Below are positions 1 through 7,247 of a stretch of DNA of 24,706 nucleotides, in pieces. This DNA comes from DATBDM01 sp036269915. Its GTDB lineage: Bacteria > Actinomycetota > Thermoleophilia > Solirubrobacterales > Solirubrobacteraceae. The stretch's first letter is position 1. Each line of letters begins with the position of its first letter. A program made the translations under genes and the position numbers. The notes under the pieces are model-generated. The model was not told the DNA's origin. It did not search any database and saw nothing but the letters and a program-made list of their open reading frames with translations. The stretch spans positions 1-24,706 of the forward strand of contig DATBDM010000116.1 of NCBI GenBank assembly GCA_036269915.1. The letters run 5' to 3'.

Positions 1-620
1 TCGCGCCCGCCGCCGGCGCCGGCCGCCCGCGTCTCGATCTCGCCGGCGCCCATGCGGCGCGCGACGTCGGTCAGCCGTCGCAGCGGCCGCGCGAGCCCCA
101 GCGCGACGAGCAGCGCGAGCGCGAGCGCGACCGAGCCGGCCAGCAGCCCGGCCGTCACGAGCAGGCCGCTCATGCGCCCCTGGAGGCGGTGGTCGAGCCG
201 GCGCACGGCGCCATCGAGCCCGCCCTCGGCGGGCGGCGCGGCGACGACCGTGCCGACGATCCGGCCGCGGACGACGACCGCCGCCCGCTCGGCGCGTCCG
301 ACGGTCCGAACGGGCGGCGACCCGGCGACGGGCCGGCCGCCGGCGCCGAGCACCGCGATCGCCTCGCCGTGGGCGCGCGAGACCGTGCGCAGCGCGCGCA
401 CCGATCGCGCCGACCAGCCGCCGTCCCCGATGTAGCCGGCCGCCGCGGTCTCCGCGGCGCCCGCCGCCGAGATGCGCAGGTCGCGCGCCGACAGCTCGCG
501 CAGCTCGGCGTCGACGGCGCGGTTGACGAGCAGCGCGGTGACCGCGACGCTCGCGACGGCGACCAGCACCATTGCCCCCAGGAGCTGGGAGCGGACGCCG
601 AGCGCACGGGCGATCCTCAC
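1..620 (-). CDS. Two-component sensor histidine kinase, partial (C-terminus beyond left edge)
   Basis: Membrane sensor kinase expected to phosphorylate the response regulator encoded just before it. Only the first 206 residues are in the window. They show a membrane segment (about residues 13-33), an extracytoplasmic sensor region of about 115 residues with no recognised domain, a second membrane segment (about 152-176) and the start of a HAMP linker (ARPLRRLTDVARRMGAGEIE). The His-box and ATPase domains lie past the edge. The GTG start overlaps the regulator's TGA stop in a GTGA, which decides the start and implies translational coupling. The call rests on topology, HAMP and context, since no catalytic motif is visible. 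The stimulus is unknown. Confidence 0.85.
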   Translation of the reverse strand, partial: MRIARALGVRSQLLGAMVLVAVASVAVTALLVNRAVDAELRELSARDLRISAAGAAETAAAGYIGDGGWSARSVRALRTVSRAHGEAIAVLGAGGRPVAGSPPVRTVGRAERAAVVVRGRIVGTVVAAPPAEGGLDGAVRRLDHRLQGRMSGLLVTAGLLAGSVALALALLVALGLARPLRRLTDVARRMGAGEIETRAAGAGGGR

Positions 621-1312
621 GCCGGCTCCACCCCGAGGCGATAGCCGACGCCGCGGACCGTCTCGACGCAGCGCGGGTGGGCGGGATCGAGCTCGATCTT
701 CCGACGCAGGTTCCGCACGTGGACGTCGACCAGCCGCTCGTCGCCGTCGAAGTCGTGGCCGCGAAGCCGGTAGGCGATCTCCACGCGCGTGTATGCGCGC
801 CCCGGGTACTGGGCGAGGACGTGGAGCAGGTCGAACTCGCTGCGCGTCACGCCGCGCGGCGCGCCGTCGATGCGCACCTCGTGGCGGACGGAGTCGATCT
901 CGAGCCGGCCCGCGTCGAAGGCGAGCAGGTCGCGGGCGGCCGGCTGTCCGCCGGAGCGCCGCAGCAGCGCCTTCACGCGGGCGACGAGCTCGAGCGGGCT
1001 GAACGGCTTGGGCAGGTAGTCGTCGGCGCCGAGGCCCAGGCCGCGGACGCGCTCCTCCATCCGCCCGCGCGCGCTCAGCACGAGGATCGGGACGTCCGAG
1101 CGCCGGCGGACCTCCTGCAGGACCACTTCGCCGGACACGTCGGGCAGCCCCAGGTCGAGGACGATCAGCGCGGGCGTCCGGGCCGCGGTCAGCGCGAGGC
1201 CGCCGGCGCCCTCGCCGGCCGAATGGACGATGTAGCCGTCACGCTCGAGCGCCATGCGCGCGACGTCACGGACGACGACATCGTCGTCGATGATCACGAT
1301 TCGCTCGTTCAC
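617..1312 (-). CDS. OmpR/PhoB-family response regulator
   Basis: Cytoplasmic DNA-binding response regulator of 231 aa, the usual size for the family. The receiver domain (about 1-118) has the acidic cluster D9-D11, the phospho-acceptor D53 (LIVLDLGLPD), S80 in the switch position and K102 in LPKPF. A winged-helix C-terminal domain (about 128-228) ends in the typical RGVGYRLGVEPA. The start is GTG, with an AGGG seven bases upstream as a plausible ribosome binding site. The partner kinase overlaps the stop by 4 bp. A CRP-like palindrome lies about 26 bp upstream of the start, so expression may answer to a CRP/FNR-type regulator. The target genes are unknown. Confidence 0.95.
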   Translation of the reverse strand: MNERIVIIDDDVVVRDVARMALERDGYIVHSAGEGAGGLALTAARTPALIVLDLGLPDVSGEVVLQEVRRRSDVPILVLSARGRMEERVRGLGLGADDYLPKPFSPLELVARVKALLRRSGGQPAARDLLAFDAGRLEIDSVRHEVRIDGAPRGVTRSEFDLLHVLAQYPGRAYTRVEIAYRLRGHDFDGDERLVDVHVRNLRRKIELDPAHPRCVETVRGVGYRLGVEPA

Positions 1313-1337
1313 CCCCGGACCCTGGCGCGAGCCTCTC

Positions 1338-1353
1338 AGTGACCTGGATCACA
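1338..1353. promoter_or_regulatory. CRP/FNR-family-like binding palindrome
   Basis: The minus strand reads TGTGATCCAGGTCACT, which fits TGTGA-N6-TCACA at 9 of 10 defined positions. It is nested inside an outer inverted repeat, TCTCA (1334-1338) and TGAGA (1357-1361). It sits between the divergent-end ogt gene and the response regulator, 26 bp upstream of the regulator's GTG. Placement this close to the start suggests repression or overlap with the promoter. The match to the CRP consensus is seen in the sequence; function is inferred. Confidence 0.5.
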
Positions 1354-1414
1354 TCGTGAGAGTGAATCGTGCAATTCTGCGCGCCAGACATCGCGCCGGG
1401 CGCGGTCGACGGCT

Positions 1415-1939
1415 CTACAACAGCGCGAGCTGCCGCAGCGCCCACGCCGGCTCCGGCTGACCGCCGGCGGCGACCCGGGCCTCGAGGTCGAGCAGCGCGG
1501 CCTTGCGCTGCAGGCCACCGCCGTAGCCGGTCAGCGCGCCGCCGGCGCCCACGACGCGATGGCACGGGACGACGATCGGGACCGGCGTGCGGCCCACGGC
1601 GGCCGCCACGGCCCGCACGACCTCGGGCCGCCCGACCGCCGCGGCGAGCTCCGTGTACGTCACGGTCGCGCCGTAGGGCAGGCGCCGCAGCTCCGCCCAC
1701 ACACGCCGCTGGAACGGCGTGCCGCGCAGGTCGAGCGCAAGGTCGAACGCGCGCCGCTCGCCGGCGAAGTACGCGTCGAGCTGCACGACGGCCTCGGCGA
1801 GCGCGGTGGGGTCGCGGCGCCCCTCGTCGCGCGCGGCGCCGCCGGCGCCGGGGAAGGAGATCGCGGTCAGCCCGAGCGGGCCGGCCTCGACGGTCAGCGG
1901 CCCGAGCGGGCTCTCGTAGACGTCCCAGGTGGTGGTCAT
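1415..1939 (-). CDS. ogt: Methylated-DNA--protein-cysteine S-methyltransferase (Ogt/AGT)
   Basis: Suicide DNA-repair protein that moves the alkyl group from O6-alkylguanine (and O4-alkylthymine) to its own cysteine. At 174 aa it has the normal single-domain Ogt length, with no Ada regulatory domain. The active-site motif IVVPCHRVV carries C126. The helix-turn-helix has the arginine finger in GRPEVVRAV (R109), and GTPFQRRVW is the usual start of the DNA-binding domain. One oddity is that the hinge Asn normally preceding Pro (the NP of family members) is Thr here (RTPVP, T118). It lies 36 bp downstream of a 2OG-Fe(II) oxygenase linked to alkylation damage, so the two probably form a repair operon. 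About 20 residues after the core are unassigned. Confidence 0.95.
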   Translation of the reverse strand: MTTTWDVYESPLGPLTVEAGPLGLTAISFPGAGGAARDEGRRDPTALAEAVVQLDAYFAGERRAFDLALDLRGTPFQRRVWAELRRLPYGATVTYTELAAAVGRPEVVRAVAAAVGRTPVPIVVPCHRVVGAGGALTGYGGGLQRKAALLDLEARVAAGGQPEPAWALRQLALL

Positions 1940-1975
1940 GGCGATCAGACGCTCAGGCTCGACCGAAACGTGAGA

Positions 1976-2689
1976 TCAGCGAGCGTCGTGGAAGATGATG
2001 CCGAGCGCGGTCCGCGAGCCGGCGGTGACGGTGCTGACCCCGTGGCGCACGCCGACGCGGTGGTGGCCGTTGCGCCCGGCGTTCGGCCGCTCGCGCGTCG
2101 GGAAGATCGCGAACGCGCCGCGCGGCAGGTCGACGACGTGTGCGCGGCTCTGCGCACGCGGGCGCTGCTCGACGAGCACGAGCTCGCCGCCGTCGAAGTC
2201 CGTGGCCGGATCGGCGAGGACCGTGACGACCTGGAACGGGAAGAACACGTCGCCGTAGAGGTCTTGGTGCAGCGCGTTCCAGTCGCCGGCGCCGTAGCGG
2301 AGGATCAGCGGCGTGGGACGCTCCTGGCCCGCGGCCCGGCAGCGCTCGAGCAGCGCCTCGTGGTCGGCCGGGTACGGCGCCGGATCGCCGCCCAGCAGCG
2401 CCGACCAGTCGTTCGCGACCGGCGCGAGCTGGCGGTAGAACGCGCCGCGCAGCTCGGCGATCGGATCGGGGAGGGGATGGTCGAAGTAGCGATAGCGGCC
2501 GTCGCCGAAGCGATGGCGGGCCATGTCGACGGTCGAGCGGAAGCGCCCGGCGTCGAAGAGCTCCGCGAGCGTCCGGCACTCGCCGGGGTCGAGCAGCGGC
2601 GTCGTGACGGCGTGGCCGCGGGCGTCGAGCTGCGCGCGCAGCTCGTCCCAGGGGAGCGCGTCGACGCGATCGGAGAGGGTCATGTCCAT
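1976..2689 (-). CDS. 2OG-Fe(II) oxygenase, DUF2086/Oxygenase-NA family (COG3826-like)
   Basis: Predicted iron- and 2-oxoglutarate-dependent dioxygenase of 237 aa. The family is described as acting in oxidative removal of methyl damage from DNA, but biochemical proof is thin. The iron-binding facial triad is visible: H141 and D143 in LHQDLYGD, and H216 in VRHGVS. R226 (SRTALGIIFHD) is in place to hold 2-oxoglutarate. Other family blocks are present: RYFDHPLPDPI, AGQERPTPLILRYGAGDWN and GGELVLVEQRPRAQSR. The ATG used gives MDMTL; a second ATG two codons later is equally possible, and no clear ribosome binding site separates them. Its position directly upstream of ogt supports a role in alkylation repair. 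Confidence 0.88.
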   Translation of the reverse strand: MDMTLSDRVDALPWDELRAQLDARGHAVTTPLLDPGECRTLAELFDAGRFRSTVDMARHRFGDGRYRYFDHPLPDPIAELRGAFYRQLAPVANDWSALLGGDPAPYPADHEALLERCRAAGQERPTPLILRYGAGDWNALHQDLYGDVFFPFQVVTVLADPATDFDGGELVLVEQRPRAQSRAHVVDLPRGAFAIFPTRERPNAGRNGHHRVGVRHGVSTVTAGSRTALGIIFHDAR

Positions 2690-2772
2690 CAGACGCGGCG
2701 CACCGGCGGTTCGTGAGACGCTCCCGAGCGCACGTGGACCGCCGCCATGCCGGTGACCGCGTGGCTCGACGA

Positions 2773-2967
2773 CTACGTCGGGCCGGGCTCGCCGGGCTCC
2801 TGAGCGGGCGCGCGCGGCGGCACCTCGGCAAGGCGCTCGTGCAGGCGCTCGCGCAGCTCGGCGGGGTCGTACTCCTGGTGCTCACGCCGGTTTCGGGCGA
2901 CGATCACGCCGGTCGCGGCGACGCCCGCGAGGCCGGCGAGTCCGAGGAGCTTCCAGCGCGGTCGCAT
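2773..2967 (-). CDS. Small single-pass membrane protein, unknown function
   Basis: A 64-residue protein with a hydrophobic segment at about residues 7-24 (KLLGLAGLAGVAATGVIVAR). A basic NRREHQ stretch follows, then an amphipathic charged segment (YDPAELRERLHERLAEV) and a proline-rich acidic tail. The ATG has AAGG about 11 bases upstream. Short proteins of this layout are common in actinobacterial genomes, but I know of no assigned role. It diverges from the papain-like hydrolase with only 21 bp between the two starts. Coding status rests on the TM-plus-charged-helix pattern and the start context. Confidence 0.65.
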   Translation of the reverse strand: MRPRWKLLGLAGLAGVAATGVIVARNRREHQEYDPAELRERLHERLAEVPPRAPAQEPGEPGPT

Positions 2968-2988
2968 GCGTCGCGTACCTTACCGGCG

Positions 2989-3603
2989 GTGCGCGCGACC
3001 TCCCTGGACCTCGACGAGGCGATCGCGACCGCCGCGACCGGCGACCTGTGGCTGTTCCGCGGCCGCTCGTTCGCGGATCGCGCGATCCAGACGGTCACCA
3101 ACAGCCCGGTCAACCACGTCGGCATGGCGGTCGCCCTCGACGACCTCCCGCCGCTGCTGTGGCACGCGGAGCTCGGGCGCTCGCTCCCCGACGTCTGGAC
3201 CGGCGAGCGCCAGCGCGGCGTGCAGCTGCACCGGCTCGAGGACGCGGTGCGCACGTGGGGCGCCCGCTACGGTCAGCGGGCCTGGCTGCGCCAGCTCGAG
3301 GGGACGGTCGACCGCGGCCACGAGGACCGCCTGATGGAGGTCATCGCCCGCTTCGACGGGCGCGCGTTCCCGACGACGCCCGGCCTCGCGCGGCAGTGGC
3401 TGACCGGCCGCTTCCGCCGCCGCGAGGCGAAGCTCGAGACGGTCTACTGCGCCGAGCTGGTCGCGACGACGTACCAGCACATGGGGCTGCTGCCCAAGCG
3501 CCGCCCGGCGTCGTGGTACGACCCGGGGCGCTTCTGGAGCGGGGACCGGATCGAGCTCGTGCCGCCCTTCGCGCTGCACGAGGAGATCGCGGTGCGGCTC
3601 TAG
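2989..3603 (+). CDS. Permuted papain-like hydrolase (YiiX/YaeF, NlpC/P60-like)
   Basis: A 204-residue protein of the circularly permuted NlpC/P60-papain type (peptidase family C92-like). Members cleave amide or acyl bonds in peptidoglycan or lipids. The N-terminal GDLWLFRG and the NHVGMAV block supply the catalytic His (H43). The nucleophile Cys comes late in VYCAELVATTY (C154), which is the permuted order. No signal peptide is seen, so the substrate may be intracellular or lipid. I chose the GTG that begins just before the conserved domain. The open frame continues upstream, but that part is antisense to the small membrane gene and has shadow-like composition. The stop codon shares a CTAG palindrome with the convergent greA stop. 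Confidence 0.8.
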   Translation: MRATSLDLDEAIATAATGDLWLFRGRSFADRAIQTVTNSPVNHVGMAVALDDLPPLLWHAELGRSLPDVWTGERQRGVQLHRLEDAVRTWGARYGQRAWLRQLEGTVDRGHEDRLMEVIARFDGRAFPTTPGLARQWLTGRFRRREAKLETVYCAELVATTYQHMGLLPKRRPASWYDPGRFWSGDRIELVPPFALHEEIAVRL

Positions 3604-4085
3604 AGCTGGACGCCTTCGACGCCGACGATCTCCAGGCGGCGCTCGCCGCGCGGCGCCTCGAAGACGACCTCGTCACCCTGCCTGGCGCCAGCGAGCGCGC
3701 GCCCGAGCGGCGAGTCGATCCCGAGCTTGCCGGCCGCGGGGTCGGACTCCGCGGTGGAGACGATCGTGTGGGTGCTCTCGCGGCCGCTCTCGACGTCGCG
3801 CACGGTCACCTCGACGCCGAGGCCGACCTGGCCGGCACCCGCGCCGGGCTCGACGACGACCGCGTTGCGGCGCAGCTCGCGCAGGCGATGGATGCGTGTC
3901 TCGAGGTGCGCCTGGGCGTTCTTGGCGTCGTGGTACTCGGCGTTCTCCTTGAGATCGCCCCAGGCGCGGGCGGTGCGCAGCCGGTCGGCCATCTCGCGGC
4001 GCGCGTCGGTCTCGAGCGTGGCGATCTCGGCCTCGAGCGCGGCGAGCCCGTCGGGCGTGATCTGGTTGGCGACGTCGTCGTCCAC
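3600..4085 (-). CDS. greA: Transcription elongation factor GreA
   Basis: Cytoplasmic factor that enters the RNA polymerase secondary channel and stimulates cleavage of backtracked RNA. At 161 aa it matches E. coli GreA (158). The N-terminal coiled coil (about 8-75) carries the tip motif GDLKENAEYHDAKN. D44 and E47 correspond to the two acidic residues that hold the catalytic Mg2+ (D41 and E44 in E. coli). The C-terminal FKBP-like domain includes the family hallmark ISSPLGRAL-like block (IDSPLGRALAGARQGDEV). The start is a GTG without a strong ribosome binding site, 10 bp after the stop of a small membrane protein, so it is probably translated from a shared transcript. It could be a second GreA paralogue; the rest of the genome is not visible. 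Confidence 0.95.
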   Translation of the reverse strand: MDDDVANQITPDGLAALEAEIATLETDARREMADRLRTARAWGDLKENAEYHDAKNAQAHLETRIHRLRELRRNAVVVEPGAGAGQVGLGVEVTVRDVESGRESTHTIVSTAESDPAAGKLGIDSPLGRALAGARQGDEVVFEAPRGERRLEIVGVEGVQL

Positions 4086-4095
4086 GGGGTTGAGG

Positions 4096-4305
4096 CTAGC
4101 GTCGCGCCGTCTTGGCCATCCGGGCGATCGTGCTGGCGACGTAGTAGGCCGACAGGAGGAAGAAGGCCGCGCCGATCAGGCCGCGGACCTGGTCCTCGCT
4201 GAGCGGCCCGGCCTTCGCCGCAGGCGGCGCGGCGCGGTCCGCGAACGTCTTGCGCCAGCCGGTCAGGCCGGCATGGCCGAGGTGCTCGGGCTTGGTTTGG
4301 GGCAT
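4096..4305 (-). CDS. Small C-terminally anchored membrane protein, unknown function
   Basis: A 69-residue protein with a polar, basic N-terminal half (KPEHLGHAGLTGWRKTFADR). One membrane segment follows at about residues 43-61 (LIGAAFFLLSAYYVASTIA), then a short basic tail. AGGA lies seven bases before the ATG, which supports real translation. It sits 29 bp downstream of the large membrane protein and 10 bp upstream of greA, all on the same strand, so it may be cotranscribed with either. I recognise no family. Confidence 0.7.
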   Translation of the reverse strand: MPQTKPEHLGHAGLTGWRKTFADRAAPPAAKAGPLSEDQVRGLIGAAFFLLSAYYVASTIARMAKTARR

Positions 4306-4334
4306 GGAATGGTCCTACCCGGTCGCCGTCGGGC

Positions 4335-6326
4335 CTACGAGCCCGGGGCGCGCGTGCAGGCGGTGCGGTGCGACTCGGCCACGAGCGTCCAGCCCAGCTT
4401 CTTGAGCACCTTGCGGGCGGGGACGTGGCTGCGGGTGAGGCAGGCGAGGTCGACGCCGACGACGCGCAGGTCGGTGCGCAGCTTCGCGAGGCGCTTCGGG
4501 CCCACCGGGGTCGTTCCGACGCCGAGCTGGGCGAAGTGCTGCAGGTGGAAGCGCTCGGCGGTGTGCATCGCCGGCACGTCCGAGAGCGAGCGGGTGAAGA
4601 AGCCGCGCGGGCTGTTCGTCGTGATGCTCCCGGAGAGCACGAGCAGCGTCTGGCTGAGCCCCTTCGGCGCGAGGATCAGGTCGCCGGGCCGGGTGTGGGG
4701 GAGGATCATGCGCGCGTCGGCGAGCTGCTGGCGCGCGCGCTTGAGCACCGGATGGTCGGCGATCGCCTTGCTGTCGCGCTCCCAGACCGACTGACCGGTC
4801 AGCGCCAGCACGACGCACAGGGCCACGGCGGGCAGGCCGCGCACCCAGACCGGGCCGCGGGTACCGGCGACGAGCACCGACAGCGCGCCGACGAGCGCCG
4901 CCGCCGGCATCGCCCAGGTCAGCCGCCAGAGCACGCGCCCCAGGCCGGTGAAGTCGAAGATCTGCTCCGGCACGCGCGGGCTGACGAGCACCCCGACGAG
5001 CAGCGCCGTGCCCGCGAGCATCTGCCCGGCGGAGACGCGCCGCAGCAGCGACGGCGTGATCAGCACGGCGCCGAGGCCGAGCATCGCGAACCCGCCGGTG
5101 CCGAGCACGAAGTGCACGAGCTTGGACGGGATGACGTCGGCCGCGGTGTAGACGTCGGGCGTGCGGCCGCCGCCGAGCTTGGTCACCGCCCCGGCTGCGA
5201 GCGGGTAGGCGCAGGTCGCGACGAAGCCGACGAACGCCGTGCGCAACGACGCGAGCGACGGCCGCCGGAACAGCACCGGCAGCAGGCAGCCGCCGGCGAT
5301 GACCGGCACGAGGAAGATCCCGGTCGTCGAGAGCCCGACGGCGGCGGCGCCGGCCGCGAACAGCAGCACGAGCCGCCGCGGGCGCGGCCGGTCGCCGTAG
5401 TCGTGCAGCAGCGCGAACAGCAGCGGCACGAGGATCGCCAGCAGCAGGACCTTGCCCTGCCACATGCGGTTGGCGAAGAACGCCCCGAAGGTCATGTGGT
5501 GGGCCGCGTCGTACAGCAGGAAGACGAGCGTCGCCGTCAGCGCGAGCGCGACCATCGGCACCCGCCACGCGCGCAGCAGCCGCCAGGTGGCGAGGACGGA
5601 GAGCACCGTCCCGGCCGGCGTCACCACGAGGTACTGCAGGTCGACGACCGAGAGCCCCATGATGCGCGAGACCGTCCCCGTCAGCGCCTCGTAGGAGAAG
5701 ACCGGCGGGTAGTACAGCGCCGGGAAGACCTGGTTGGAGTAGACGACGTCGCGCGTCGGGAACTGGCCGTGCGCCGCCACCCAGGACGCGAAGTGGACGT
5801 AGAACGCGTCGTCGGGATCCGGGTCGAGCAGCAGCAGCGACACGACCGCCAGCCCGATCGCCCAGACGGCGACGACCGCGATCTCGAGCCAGTGGACCTG
5901 CGGCTCGGCCCCCGCGGCCGGCGCGACCGACTCCGCCGGCGCCGGGCCGAGCCACAGCCGCGCCGTGCACCACGCGACCGAGCACGCCGCGGCGCCGAGC
6001 CACAGCAGCCAGATCGTCCGGTAGGGGATCTGCGTGAGGCCGAACCCCGCCGCGGCGACGGCGGCCAGGCCGACGTTGGCGATCAGCAGCCCGAGCAGCG
6101 GCCGCGGCCTCCGCGGCGCCGCCGCTACCGGCTCGGCCACGTCGTCGTCGCCACCGCGCAGCGCGAACCACGCCGCGAGGGCGAGCGCCGCGAGTCCGGC
6201 GAGCGCGGCCCAGCCCGACGCGATCCGGGCGACCAGGCAGACGTGGTAGATCGCCGTCCAGCCGGCGAAGGCGACGACGAGGAGCTCGAGGAGGCGGTCG
6301 GACGCGCGTGCGGCCGCTCGCGGCAC
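4335..6326 (-). CDS. Polytopic membrane protein, GT-C-like (possibly DUF6077 type)
   Basis: A 663-residue integral membrane protein with about a dozen hydrophobic segments over residues 14-500 and a soluble C-terminal domain of about 150 residues. After an early membrane helix comes an acidic motif DPDPDDAFYV (D172/D173) near the outer face. This is the kind of acidic loop used by GT-C lipid-linked-sugar glycosyltransferases, and NRMWQGKVL and YYPPVFSYEALTG are other distinctive blocks. The GTG start lies two bases after the upstream glycosyltransferase stop, with a GCGGGG ribosome site. The frame is open much further upstream, but that part overlaps the glycosyltransferase and is not coding. 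The GT-C/DUF6077 assignment is from memory of the family. The sugar donor and acceptor are unknown. Confidence 0.75.
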   Translation of the reverse strand: MPRAAARASDRLLELLVVAFAGWTAIYHVCLVARIASGWAALAGLAALALAAWFALRGGDDDVAEPVAAAPRRPRPLLGLLIANVGLAAVAAAGFGLTQIPYRTIWLLWLGAAACSVAWCTARLWLGPAPAESVAPAAGAEPQVHWLEIAVVAVWAIGLAVVSLLLLDPDPDDAFYVHFASWVAAHGQFPTRDVVYSNQVFPALYYPPVFSYEALTGTVSRIMGLSVVDLQYLVVTPAGTVLSVLATWRLLRAWRVPMVALALTATLVFLLYDAAHHMTFGAFFANRMWQGKVLLLAILVPLLFALLHDYGDRPRPRRLVLLFAAGAAAVGLSTTGIFLVPVIAGGCLLPVLFRRPSLASLRTAFVGFVATCAYPLAAGAVTKLGGGRTPDVYTAADVIPSKLVHFVLGTGGFAMLGLGAVLITPSLLRRVSAGQMLAGTALLVGVLVSPRVPEQIFDFTGLGRVLWRLTWAMPAAALVGALSVLVAGTRGPVWVRGLPAVALCVVLALTGQSVWERDSKAIADHPVLKRARQQLADARMILPHTRPGDLILAPKGLSQTLLVLSGSITTNSPRGFFTRSLSDVPAMHTAERFHLQHFAQLGVGTTPVGPKRLAKLRTDLRVVGVDLACLTRSHVPARKVLKKLGWTLVAESHRTACTRAPGS

Positions 6327-6328
6327 GA

Positions 6329-7171
6329 TCAGCCCCGCGGGTCGCCGGCGCCGGCCCGGGGGCGCTCGCGCTGCGGCAGCGTCGCGACGCGGGCGGCACG
6401 GCGCTCGCGCCACCAGGTCCGCAGGACGACACGTCCGTAGCGGAGACCGTACGTGAGGTTGTGGCCCTTCTTGGTCTGGCCGGCCGCGCGCTTGTGCTGC
6501 ACCGTCGGGCGCTCGGCGACGCGGTAGCCCTGGTAGATCGCGCCGAGCAGCAGCTCGGAGCTCTGGTACTGCGGCTGCTCGAGCCGGACCGTCGCGGTCA
6601 GCTCGGCGCGCATCGCGCGCAGGCCGCTCGAGGTGTCGGTCACCGCGACGCCGGTCAGCCGCCGCACGACGGCGGCGAAGACGCCGACGCCCGCGCGGCG
6701 GAAGGCGTCGTCGGTCTCGGCGTTGCCGAGCACGCGCGAGCCGAGCACGAGGTCGGCCTCGCCCGCGACGACCGGCTTGAGGACGGTCGGGATGTCGGCG
6801 GGATCCCACTCGCCGTCGGCATCGAGCGTCACCAGGTAGCGCGCGCCGTGCTCGCGCCCGATCCGGTAGGACGCCTTGAAGGCCGAGCCCTGGCCGCAGT
6901 TGCGGGCCAGCGTCGCGACGTGGGCGCCGTGGGCGGCGACGACGTCGGCGGTGCCGTCGCTGGAGCCGTCGTCGACGACGAGCGTGTCGACGTGCAGGCC
7001 GCACGCCTCCTCGGCAATGCCGTCGAGGACGCCGCCGATGGCGTCCGCTTCGTTGAAGGCCGGGATCACGACGAGCACCGGGCCGAGCTCCAGCCCGGGG
7101 TGCGCGGCGACGAAGGCGCGCGCCGCCGCGTCGACGACCTGGTCGGCGAGGGAGATCTGATCGGGGCTCAT
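6329..7171 (-). CDS. Family 2 glycosyltransferase (dolichyl/polyprenyl-phosphate mannosyltransferase-like)
   Basis: A 280-residue cytoplasmic GT-A enzyme expected to move a sugar from a nucleotide donor to polyprenyl phosphate. The blocks seen are VLVVIPAFNEAD (about 33-43), DDGSSDGT (67-74), the metal-binding DADGEWDP (about 117-124) and LVLGSRV. C-terminal blocks SSGLRAMRAEL and YQSSELLLGAIYQGYRVAERP are typical of DPM1-like enzymes. It has no membrane tail, unlike longer GtrB forms. I took the ATG at MSPDQ; the frame stays open upstream and a GTG three codons earlier is possible. It is followed after two bases by the GT-C-like membrane protein, suggesting that one makes the lipid-linked sugar and the other uses it. 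Confidence 0.88.
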   Translation of the reverse strand: MSPDQISLADQVVDAAARAFVAAHPGLELGPVLVVIPAFNEADAIGGVLDGIAEEACGLHVDTLVVDDGSSDGTADVVAAHGAHVATLARNCGQGSAFKASYRIGREHGARYLVTLDADGEWDPADIPTVLKPVVAGEADLVLGSRVLGNAETDDAFRRAGVGVFAAVVRRLTGVAVTDTSSGLRAMRAELTATVRLEQPQYQSSELLLGAIYQGYRVAERPTVQHKRAAGQTKKGHNLTYGLRYGRVVLRTWWRERRAARVATLPQRERPRAGAGDPRG

Positions 7172-7231
7172 GGGTGACACGGTGGCGGCAGGATATCCGT
7201 GCTCGCAGCGACTTCTCATGTTCCGCGCGAC

Positions 7232-7237
7232 TAGGAT
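7232..7237 (+). promoter_or_regulatory. Candidate -10 element for the epimerase gene (leaderless transcript)
   Basis: TAGGAT fits the TANNNT form and ends ten bases before the epimerase ATG, with no good ribosome binding site at proper spacing. This arrangement is typical of leaderless actinobacterial mRNAs. No convincing -35 is visible, so the call is weak. The same bases contain an alternative ATG at 7236. Confidence 0.3.
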
Positions 7238-7247
7238 GCCGCGCCTC

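Noticed and set aside
4330..4345. Short hairpin (CGGGC / GCCCG) around the stop of the membrane protein, as a terminator
   Set aside because: Only five base pairs and no T-run; such stems are expected by chance at this GC content.
4368..6440. Very long plus-strand open frame (690 codons) opposite the membrane protein
   Set aside because: Its product is an Arg/Gly/Asp-rich low-complexity string with no domain, while the minus strand gives a coherent polytopic membrane protein. It is a high-GC antisense shadow.
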